From: Scolanthus callimorphus
Lineage: Eukaryota; Cnidaria; Anthozoa; Actiniaria; Edwardsiidae
Assembly: GCA_033964015.1 (NCBI GenBank)
Contig: CM066920.1
Span: 992,001-1,056,000, forward strand
Direction of reading: 5' to 3'
DNA length: 64,000 bases
Of this stretch, positions 55,716-64,000 are shown piece after piece (the stretch's first letter is position 1; every line of letters begins with the position of its first letter). A model generated the notes under the pieces. It had not been told where the DNA came from and searched no databases. It saw only the letters and a program-made list of their open reading frames with translations. A program made the translations under genes and the position numbers.

Positions 55716-57656
55716 TCAAAATATTGGTGTAGTTGTACCATTAACGACTGGACTTGTAACAAGCTTGACCAGACATGTTTCTGGGTAATCACATGGTGCA
55801 TTGTCCAACTCTAGAATAACTATCTTTGTTGGTTGCTGATCATGGGCAAACATCATTGCTGGGACATACATCGTTTGTTGAGGACCAACTATGGGCCAGT
55901 GACGTCCAACGTTAATTCCATTTATAAACACTACCCCTTTACTCCATCCATCAAGCCGAAGGTAGCAGTCAAAGCCACTGTCACCAAATGGGGCAGCAGG
56001 AATTTGTCCGGTAAAAAATGTTGGAGCAATGGCATTGTCTATGTGAACAGCACTAGCTTCAGGCAAGTGGATTGGTTCCTTTCGGTTTACAACATTGTCA
56101 AGGTCAAGGGGGTACATCTCCCAGTTGACTATTTTCACGTTGTCAATGGTTACATTGCCAATAATGCCTTTGGGGTCAACCATTTCCACCCCACAGTTAA
56201 TATGACCCATATTCTCAACAAGGATATCAAGATCAAGAAATCCACCAATAATTAAGGTTGCATTAGATTCTCCTTTGGTGCGGTTCAAAGTTTGTTGTCT
56301 GATTTTCCCCACATAAACAATACCTCGGTCACGTACAAGTCCTTCAATGTTGATCATTCTTGAGGAATGTTTAAACATTGGTGGGATCTCACTATGGTAC
56401 CAAACAAAGCCTTGATATTGTCCAATTTGTTCCATTGTTAGTGGGAATGCAGACTTCACTGGACCATTGGGTGCAAGTTCTGCCAGGACATCCATCACTC
56501 GTGACCCCCGCATCATCTCAATCGTGCCATAGGGGTATTTAGGTGTCGCAGGTGGGATGGGAATGTCTGGAAGGGTGGTATATTTGCCAATTACTTGTCG
56601 GATGGCAAAATACTTGTCAGTAGGATCACCAGCTTCACTCAATGGTGCATCATAGTCATAGCTTGTTGTCACTGGCTGAAACTGTGAAGCGCCATTAGCC
56701 CCATTATTGAAGCCAAAGTTTGTTCCTCCCATAAACATATAGAAGTTTACTGAAGCTCCAAGTGCAAGGATCTTATCTAGGTATTGTGCAACTTCAGCAG
56801 AGGTCTTGGTTTGATGAGGCTCTCCCCAGTGGTCAAACCAACCAGCATAAAACTCTGAATTCACATACGGACCTTTTGGTTGTGCCTTGCGCTGAATGGC
56901 AAAGGCTGCTGCTGGGTCTGTACCAGGTCCAAAATCAATTGTAGTGAACAATGATGGCAAAGAGCCACAGTTAAGATAATTCTGGACAGGGGGGTCAGTT
57001 GTGAATAGGATTGTGTTGTTCCCTAAATAATTCCTAAAGAGTTGTTCGAGGTGTGAGATATAATCATGGTCACAGGCAGGAAAAGTGCCATACTCATTCT
57101 CAACTTGCACCATGATTATTGGTCCTCCATTCTCATACAAATATGGCTTCATCTTAGGCAGGAAGACACCCATCCAGGAATCGACAGCTTTCATGTACTC
57201 CTCTCCTTTGGACGATCTTATGACAACCGAGGAGTTTTTCAGTAGCCAAGGTGGGAGTCCTCCAAAGTCCCATTCAGCACAGATGTAAGGCCCAGCTCTC
57301 AACACCACTAGCAAATCCAAGCTCTTAGCTACGTCCAGGAACGCTTCGATGTTCGCATTACCGTGGAACTGGTAATTTCCAGGGGTAGGCTCGTGTATAT
57401 TCCAAGCGACGTAAGTTTGAATGGTGTTCATTCCTGCGGCTTTGATTTTCAGCAGTCTGTCTTTCCAGTAGAACTGAGGCACACGGAAATAGTGAATCCC
57501 GCCAGAAATGTAGCGAAATGGCTCCCCATCTTTGAGGAAACGGTTGTTGTCGAAATCAATAACAAACGATCTGGAAGAGCTTGGCTCTGGTAGGATGCAA
57601 AGGACGAAAATTGTAAGCCAACAAGAAACGAAGTACACAAACGCAAACGCCGCCAT
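55716..57656 (-). CDS. GLB1L: GH35 beta-galactosidase (GLB1-like), secreted/lysosomal
   Basis: 646 codons in one exon. Family role: hydrolysis of terminal beta-galactosyl residues from glycolipids and glycans, usually in the lysosome or secreted. Residues 1-28 form a signal peptide (FVYFVSCWLTIFVLCILPEP). The GH35 barrel begins RFLKDGEPFRYISGGIHYFR. The acid/base Glu188 is in VQVENEYG and the nucleophile Glu268 in VNSEFYAGWFDHWGEP, the same numbers as in human GLB1. GPYICAEWDFGGLPPWLL and NFYMFMGGTNFGFNNGAN are further GH35 signatures. The C-terminal jelly-roll ends with GVVFINGINVGRHWPIVGPQ. Slightly shorter than the human enzyme (677). The frame is intact and intronless. Orthology to GLB1 versus GLB1L needs a tree. 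The start at 57656 was chosen because it directly precedes the signal peptide. Confidence 0.95.
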   Translation of the reverse strand: MAAFAFVYFVSCWLTIFVLCILPEPSSSRSFVIDFDNNRFLKDGEPFRYISGGIHYFRVPQFYWKDRLLKIKAAGMNTIQTYVAWNIHEPTPGNYQFHGNANIEAFLDVAKSLDLLVVLRAGPYICAEWDFGGLPPWLLKNSSVVIRSSKGEEYMKAVDSWMGVFLPKMKPYLYENGGPIIMVQVENEYGTFPACDHDYISHLEQLFRNYLGNNTILFTTDPPVQNYLNCGSLPSLFTTIDFGPGTDPAAAFAIQRKAQPKGPYVNSEFYAGWFDHWGEPHQTKTSAEVAQYLDKILALGASVNFYMFMGGTNFGFNNGANGASQFQPVTTSYDYDAPLSEAGDPTDKYFAIRQVIGKYTTLPDIPIPPATPKYPYGTIEMMRGSRVMDVLAELAPNGPVKSAFPLTMEQIGQYQGFVWYHSEIPPMFKHSSRMINIEGLVRDRGIVYVGKIRQQTLNRTKGESNATLIIGGFLDLDILVENMGHINCGVEMVDPKGIIGNVTIDNVKIVNWEMYPLDLDNVVNRKEPIHLPEASAVHIDNAIAPTFFTGQIPAAPFGDSGFDCYLRLDGWSKGVVFINGINVGRHWPIVGPQQTMYVPAMMFAHDQQPTKIVILELDNAPCDYPETCLVKLVTSPVVNGTTTPIF

Positions 57657-57903
57657 CTTAATGCGACTTGCAGGAAAACCATCACACGATTGTCATGTGA
57701 TTTTCACGACACGACACGTTTAGTCCATGAGGGCATGGCGTCCAGGGTTCTCTTAGCAGAGGTCACTTTTCCTTTTTTCCTTTGTATCTGGGTTCACGAG
57801 AGACCTCTGCGCGCGCGGGGTCGAAACCTATGTTTTGCGTGGATCAATAGATTGTGGATCAATCAACTGTTTTAAGAGTTCGGAGAAACTGTGATTTTTC
57901 GAG

Positions 57904-57931
57904 AGGGGGGGGGGGGGGGGGGGGGGGGGGG
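57904..57931. repeat. Poly-G tract
   Basis: A G homopolymer of roughly 27 bases about 17 nt upstream of the large foldback element. Similar G/C runs flank many elements in this window. Confidence 0.9.
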
Positions 57932-57948
57932 TCATAATTTTTTGGGCC

Positions 57949-59638
57949 TACTTCACATATGATTGCCGTAATGTCCCGAAATTGTGATTGCTGAATCGTC
58001 CCAAACTTGTGATTGTTGATGGTCTTGAACTTGTGATTGCTGATTGTCTCGAACTTGTGATTGCTGATTTGTCCCGAACTTGTGATTGCTGAATTGTCTC
58101 AAACTTGTGTTCAGAATAACCTCGTCGCTTCAGTAACCTCGCCACGTCCCGAACTTGTGATGCTTTAGTAACCTCGTCACTTCAGTAACCTCGTAACTTC
58201 AGTAACCTCGTAACTTCAGTAACCTCGTAACTTCAGTAACCTCGTAACTTCCGTAACCTCGTCACTTCAGTAACCTCGTCACTTCAGTAACCTCGTCACT
58301 TCGTAACTTCAGTAACCTCGTAATTTCAGTAACTTCGTAACTTCAGTAACCTCGTAATTTCAGTAACTTCAGTAACCTCGTAACTTCAGTAACCTCGTAA
58401 CTCCAGTAACCTCGTAACTCCAGTAACCTCGTAACTTCAGTAACCTCGTAACTCCAGTAACCTCGTAACTTCAGTAACCTCGTAACTTCAGTAACCTCGT
58501 AGCTCCAGTAACCTCGTAACTTCAGTAACCTCGTAACTTCAGTAACCTCGTAACTTCAGTAACCTCGTAACTTCAGTAACCTCGTAACTTCAGTAACCTC
58601 GTAACTTCAGTAACCTCATAACTTCAGTAACCTCGTCACTTCAGTAACCCCGTCACTTCAGTAACCTCGTCACTTCAGTAACCTCGTAACTTCAGTAACC
58701 TCGTAACTTCAGTAACCTCGTAACTTCAGTAACCTCGTAACTTCAGTAACCTCGTAACTTCAGCCCTCAGTAACCTAACGAAGTTACGAGATTGAAGTTA
58801 CAAGGTTACTGGAGTTACGAGGTTACTGATGTTACAGGGTTACTGAAGTGACGAGGTTACTGAAGTTACGAGGTTACTGAAGTTACGAGGTTACTGAAGT
58901 TACAAGGTTACTGAAGTTACGAGGTTACTGAAGTTACGGGGTTACTGAAGTGACGAGGTTACTGAAGTCAACGAAGTTACGGGGTTACTGAAGTGACGAG
59001 GTTACTGAAGTTACGAGGTTACTGAAGTTACGAGGTTACTGAAGTTACGAGGTTACTGGAGTTACGAGGTTACTGAAGTTACGAGGTTACTGAAGTTACT
59101 GAAATTAAGAGGTTACTAAAGTTACGAAGTTACTGAAGTTACTGAAATTACGAGGTTACTGAAGTTACGAAGTTACTGAAGTGACGAGGTTACTGAAGTG
59201 ACGAGGTTACTGAAGTGACGAGGTTACTGAAGTGACGAGGTTACTGAAGTTACGAGGTTACTGAAGTTACGAGGTTACTGGAGTTACGAGGTTACTGAAG
59301 TTACGAGGTTACTGGAGTTACGAGGTTACTGGAGTTACGAGGTTACTGAAGTTACTGAAATTACGAGGTTACTGAAGTTACGAAGTTACTGAAGTGACGA
59401 GGTTACTGAAGTGACGAGGTTACTGAAGTTACGAGGTTACTGAAGTTACCGAAGGTTACGAGTGACGTGACGAGGTCACTCTGAACACAAGTTCGGGAAC
59501 CCAATTCAGCAATCACAAGTTCGGGACACTTCAGCAATCACAAGTTCGGGACAATTCAGCAATCACAATTTCGGAACATTACAGCAATCATATGTGAAAA
59601 TACAATTTCGGGACATTACAGCAATCATATGTGAAGTA
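57949..59638. mobile_element. 1.7-kb foldback element built from 17-bp tandem repeats
   Basis: The outer ends are TACTTCACATATGATTGC at 57949 and its inverse GCAATCATATGTGAAGTA ending at 59638. Next comes an inverted layer of about 25-bp repeats: CGAACTTGTGATTGCTGA on the left, TCAGCAATCACAAGTTCG on the right. The core is about 650 bp of tandem AACTTCAGTAACCTCGT (58110-58770), then about 650 bp of its reverse complement (58790-59470), with a short centre near 58770-58790. Sporadic substitutions (TCACTTC, TAACTCC) are present in both arms. No ORF. The architecture matches foldback (FB/Galileo-like) elements, as known from flies. Confidence 0.93.
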
Positions 59639-59782
59639 ACTACCCCAACCTTGGACGGTCTGCTGACCGTTTCTTGAGCCCACTATAAGAGCGCACGCAT
59701 ATATCGACGGATGTTATCCGCTGAGGTCACATGATCAAAATCAACCTTTGACCCAGAACAAAGGGTGTGTTGGTCTATCCCC

Positions 59783-60512
59783 TATTTTTGGGGCGGGGGA
59801 GGTCGTCGTACCTTTTAGGGGGCCAAAATTCGAAAACTTAATTAACTCGGTCCGTTAGCAAACCATGCAACTATGGTTTTATCAACATCAGTCTAGATAG
59901 ATGGTACCTTTCAGCTGTTTAGGGTCAAAACAATAATAATAACTAGAAATATCTGAAAGATATGGGAATGCTCGGAGCTATGGCTGTAAAATCAGACAAT
60001 GAGGTATCGTTGAAATGTTGTAGACTGTAAAAGTGCAATTTCTTTAGCCGGAAATGTTTTTGGTTTTTTTTCTACAAATATTGAATTCTCTCGGGCGCCT
60101 AGATCTAGACCCCGGGGATGATCGTCGTATCTTTTAGGGGTTAAAATCACGTTGGTTTGGTCTCTTTTAGGGGTGATCTTGATCTTCAATAAATTTTAGG
60201 TAGATTGGTATCTTTTAGGGCCGAAACTATGTCCAAATTGCTTTTTCTCATGATGGTGCTTCTAAAAAACCGTGTAAGAGAGAGAGATTATTCGATGAGA
60301 AGACGATGAATTAGAAACAAACACGGAAATGTCTTCATGGGTATTTTTCCCCTGTTACCTCTGTCCTTCGCGCCTACTTGGCACATTAGACCTCATCTTT
60401 AGGGTATCTTTTAGGGTGATAATTTTTTGAGCCACGCTATGGCCCGCCATGTTTGGTATCTTTTAGGGGTGAAACTGAAAATTTCCGACGATCATCCCCG
60501 GTCAAAAAATAT
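59783..60512. mobile_element. Two overlapping MITEs, TTTTAGGGG family (copy D)
   Basis: A left terminus ATTTTTGGGGCGGGGGAGGT at 59783 lacks an obvious partner. From about 60110 CCCCGGGGATGATCGTCGTA pairs with CCGACGATCATCCCCGGTCA at 60485-60504. The interior has five or more TCTTTTAGGG repeats. The inner unit is the reverse of copy A at 5053-5398, sharing TTGGTTTGGTCTCTTTTAGG and AACTATGTCCAAATTG-like stretches. A nested insertion is likely. Confidence 0.65.
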
Positions 60513-60898
60513 GGGAGTCCCCCCCCCGGGATCTAGACATCTAGTTACGGTTTGGTTGACAGATGTAAGAGCTGCGTTTCGTTGTAAGCTAAATAGATTA
60601 TGACGGATTGCTCACTTGCTCAAGTTATCGTTCTCACAAATTTACGGGCATCACTTTGAGTGGTCTCACAAACACAAATTGTGAACCTTGTCCTTTACAA
60701 TTTTCACAATTTTCACTTGTTTGCTTGACCAACTGGAAACCCGCAAGCCTAATAAACACCCTAGCTGAATTCTGATAAACATTGCTCGACCGTAATTAAA
60801 ACTACGTGTCAGTTATCGAAAACGCGAACTCTGAGGTCAAACGTCATTTAAACAACGTCAAGAATGCATATGGACATGAACATTGCTACCGGGACATG

Positions 60899-61130
60899 AA
60901 AATTGTCATTCTCGTACCCAGAGCTCCCGGCTCGTCACTTCGCAGGGAGGCTCTGGTGGCGGCCATTCGAGGGCCTTCGCTGATTGGCTAATTTGAACGT
61001 TGGAGCATGCGCTGAAAGGTCTTTCTCTCTGAGGCTCTGTATTAAATCTCGCGCATGCGTAAGTGGCTGTCACTAGAGCCTCCCCCGCGAGGAAACGAGC
61101 CGGGGAGCTCTGGGTTCGAGAATGGAAAAT
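60899..61130. mobile_element. MITE with TTCTCGTACCCAGAGCTCCC termini
   Basis: ATTCTCGTACCCAGAGCTCC with GGCTCG on the left is mirrored by CGAGCCGGGGAGCTCTGGGT and TCGAGAAT on the right. Inside, GGGAGGCTCTGGTGGC faces GTCACTAGAGCCTCCCCC. Terminal motif CTCGTACCCAGAG is shared with 2840 and 44931. Confidence 0.8.
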
Positions 61131-61367
61131 TGTCTATACTAACATCTCGCGCATGTACGGCGCATATATTGACCGCTGACCTCACTTTTGAGATGGGGTA
61201 GATGATTTTGTGGACATGAAAAAGACATGAAAAATCACCTCTCACGCATGTAACGGCAAGAATAGACTTGCTCTCCGCTCGCTCCGAGCAATAATAATAA
61301 TATATAAATTTTGATATAGCGCCATTTCTTCTAAAAATCCAATAATCAAAAATCAACTAAGCCACGC

Positions 61368-61440
61368 CCTTTTGGGGGTAAATTTGAAAGTTCCCGACGA
61401 GCACCCCCGCCCCAAAAATAGGGGTCCCCCCCCCCCATAC
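61368..61440. repeat. MITE terminus, TTTTAGGGG family (copy E, fragment)
   Basis: TTCCCGACGAGCACCCCCGC then CCCAAAAATAGGGG, matching the right end of copy B, followed by a poly-C run. The left partner is missing. Confidence 0.7.
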
Positions 61441-61686
61441 CGGCTGAAAAATCGAGCCCCCTCCCCTCGATTTTCCCTCTCCCCGACTTCCCTTCTCCAT
61501 CTATGGGTTAATCAATATAGACCTGCCAACTTCCTATCGCATAATGCATGTGGATTTTCCTCAACTTAAAATTCTGGATTTCCTCGCCTAAAAATAGGGT
61601 AAGGCGTGGAAAATTAAGTCATTTTCTATTGTTTTGCATGCTTCCGTTGCAAATTTATCACCAGAATCAAAAGTGCCTTGCCTAAA

Positions 61687-62080
61687 GGCTACTTCAGTTC
61701 AGTTCAGTTCAGTTCATTAGCACATTTTTTTATTACAAACAAACAAGGTTATACACTACAAAAAGAAAACAACTATAATAAAGATTTATAATGTATAGAA
61801 ACGAAAGCAAAGTGCGTAGTGACCATAGTAGCGCATGGCTTTCGAGATGGTCACTACCACTGAAAATAGAGAGACTAATTACAATTACATAAGCTTACCT
61901 ACATAGAAATAATAAAAAAAGTTTACAGTGTAGTTTTTTTTTGCATATATATACTAAGTATTTAAAAAGTTGCCAGGTCTACGTGACCAGTACCTTTCTA
62001 TAGAGCAATTCGTAGAAGATACCGACTGAAGGAAAAAATCGAGAACCCGTTTGGCGGCACATACCCGTATAGCTCTTAGT
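61687..62080 (-). repeat. Possible LINE 3' end with (CAGTT)n
   Basis: A TTCAGTTCAGTTCAGTTCAG pentamer run borders a 390-bp non-coding stretch (AAAGTGCGTAGTGACCATAG, CTTTCGAGATGGTCACTACC, the latter two forming an inverted pair). The pentamer run next to a unique stretch resembles the 3' tail of a minus-oriented non-LTR element. No RT motifs remain. Confidence 0.35.
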
Positions 62081-62090
62081 GTAAGGGAGT

Positions 62091-64000
62091 ATCCCCCCCC
62101 CACCCCACCCACACACATACACTACCCCAGCCGGGTAGCATCACCTCAACAGACTTTGAGGAACATTATTTTGGCTTTGCAACAGTTGTTAACAAAATAA
62201 GTAAGTTACAATTATTGGCCAGATTTTGTAACAGCTATGATTATTCTATTTTGCAAATGACACTATGTACAATGCTATATGGAAAAGCGACTGTATATGC
62301 CTAACACCTTTTCGGTAACCTAAAACAACTATTTTGGATCTAGATGGGCAGGAAAATTCAAAAGCAAGGTTGAAAGTAAATAAGAAAGCTTGGGCGAGAT
62401 TGTATGTCTATCAAAATGTAAATAATGCTCATTTAACTCCTCTTGTCATTGATTCTTCAGAATAAAAACCAGGATAAGCAGTAAATACTGAATAATGACA
62501 ATACATCTTGGCACCGAGATTTATTGTCATAATTCAGTATTTATGCTAATCGAAGTGTTATAATAAATTGTAGCCTGGCCATCAACCAGCTCCAAGATCA
62601 TTTCAGTTTGTTCCTATCCAAAGCGGGAGAGACTACAGAGATCGTGCAGTGGCCTCATAATCAGCCTAAGTGGCACTTTAGCAAATTGATATGACATGCA
62701 TATCTTTTTTGTTTTTATAATAATACCTGAGCATTATGAAACACCATATGTGCAAAGCTGCGATAAAGGAACAAACAGACACACACATTCAACAGAGTAG
62801 AAATTATCTTTTTACCACGCCACCACCTGGAGACCAAAGTTTTACAAATTATTTACCAAGTTTCGATAATTTATCACCATTTCTTTGCATTACGGTGTAC
62901 ATTTGGAGTATTAGCCGTCAGATGACAAGTTACTTTTACACTTACAAAACTTGTTGTTACACATACGTTACTTGCAAAAAGCACTGATGCTGACTGATTT
63001 CAGTTGTGCATTGCAAGTAGAATTTTTTTTTCTTTCAAAATGGTAGCATCGTTTTATTTGCGTGTTTTATGTATTATGTACACCCTCATTTTTTTCAAAT
63101 CCACTTAAATTCACATGTAGTATCAGTCAAAACTAATAATACAAGCATTCTGTTTTTTTTTATTAATGGTTAACTGGTACTCTATTGATTGTGTTTGTTG
63201 TGAATGTCACTTCAAAGTAAAAATTTTGGACTGCTAAAAAAATAGGATATAGTAGTAGTATTTTCGGACACTACTGTTGTCTGGAATTACAGTAAACTAG
63301 TCCGAACATTTTTGCAAGTAATGTAATCACCAATACTAACATTTGGTCTCACTGCTGTTCAACTTGTAACAGTTTCAAGCCTCCGTGAACTGACAAGAAC
63401 CTCCACACCCTTTCAAAATAGGTGCAATGCACCTTGAAGTTTATACTATAATATACTATTTTGCACAAAGTAGAATTCCACTGAATGTTTGGAAAATACT
63501 ACAACAAGCCCTCAGCTGAGGATGAAGATCAGTAAAATAACATGGTAACATCCCTTTTATACTGGGGTCACAACATTATAATCTCAAAATTGTATTATTG
63601 CTTCCAGAAAAAAAATATTCACACCTCACCAATGTGGGAATAACATACAGGAGAGGGATTTTTAATTCATTTTTTTTTTCAGGGAATGCAGACAAGAACT
63701 ACGAAATTCCTAAAGGGCAGTAAATGTAAGAGGCCCTGTGAGGAGGAGGAAAATCTGTATTTTGTGCATAGAATGTAACTGATATTGCAACAGCATCTCT
63801 ACAGTACTCTACCCTTGTCATAGAGGTCATAGAGAAGTAAGGAAGAGAATATACATTTACAGTTCTATAGACTAAACTAAGACGAGATGTCTGTTGTGTC
63901 AGCTATTGAAGAGAGATTCCACTGCTCTCTCTAAATTCCATGAATGACTTGATAAGGCTACACGACTCTGATTCTATTGGATGGACAAGAAATAATGGAA
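62091..64000. other. No confident gene; one possible terminal exon at 63683
   Basis: AT-rich sequence. At 63660-63682 a strong pyrimidine tract ends in CAG. The sequence after it reads either NADKNYEIPKGQ then stop (frame 3, to 63723) or, in frame 1, a 32-codon frame ending at 63779. Either could be the last exon of a plus-strand gene starting right of or within this region. I cannot identify a product. Confidence 0.25.

Larger units (their letters stand above)
59639..62090. other. No gene; stacked MITEs and LINE debris
   Basis: Contains the MITE copies at 59783-60512, 60899-61130 and 61368-61440 and a possible LINE 3' fragment at 61687-62080, listed separately. Frames here lack recognisable domains. 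Confidence 0.5.

Overview
The window is eukaryotic, animal DNA. Genes are split by GT-AG introns, intergenic space is packed with short inverted-repeat elements, minisatellites and decayed LINEs, and base composition is AT-rich. The gene set (Integrator subunit INTS9, a LONRF-type ubiquitin ligase, mitochondrial PRORP, a GH35 beta-galactosidase, a melatonin-receptor-like GPCR and an HMGXB3/KDZ-type transposase-derived gene) fits an early-branching marine invertebrate, most likely an anthozoan cnidarian. That placement is inference from gene and repeat style; nothing here names the species.

Layout. 1-1083: 84-bp-unit minisatellite. 2391-8370 (+): the 3' eight exons of a KDZ/HMGXB3-like gene. 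8371-15202: no gene seen, several MITE-like foldbacks. 15203-24608 (+): a complete LONRF-like gene (TPR, RING, TPR, RING, LON). 25974-43884 (-): INTS9, reconstructed as 23 coding exons; only the tiny first exon is unplaced. Its introns hold an intact L2/CR1-like reverse transcriptase ORF, a tRNA-derived SINE, MITEs, a minisatellite and an antisense 3' fragment of a GH18 chitinase. 45.8-47.1 kb (-): decayed jockey/CR1-like LINE. 47604-48662 (-): intronless GPCR. 49835-50086 (+): an 83-residue homologue of the human SLC35A4 upstream-ORF microprotein. 51820-53445 (-): intronless PRORP. 53.87-54.69 kb: foldback element with tandem TGACGTCA sites. 55716-57656 (-): intronless GH35 beta-galactosidase. 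57949-59638: a 1.7-kb foldback made of 17-bp tandem repeats. 59.6-64 kb: MITEs and LINE debris, no convincing gene.

The neighbouring genes do not form a pathway; this is ordinary animal gene order, with LONRF and INTS9 convergent. The most unusual signals are these. (1) A minisatellite in an INTS9 intron grew out of an exon-intron junction, so about 17 copies of an exon end plus its 5' splice site lie in tandem. The 84-bp array at the left edge likewise repeats a consensus GTAAGT donor. (2) The SLC35A4-type microprotein appears as a stand-alone gene. (3) Nine exons of the KDZ-like, LONRF and INTS9 genes each lack exactly one base by both frame and splice phase, several in homopolymers, while 6.5 kb of single-exon ORFs elsewhere is intact. 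(4) There is an exact 87-bp palindrome flanked by a 9-bp duplication.
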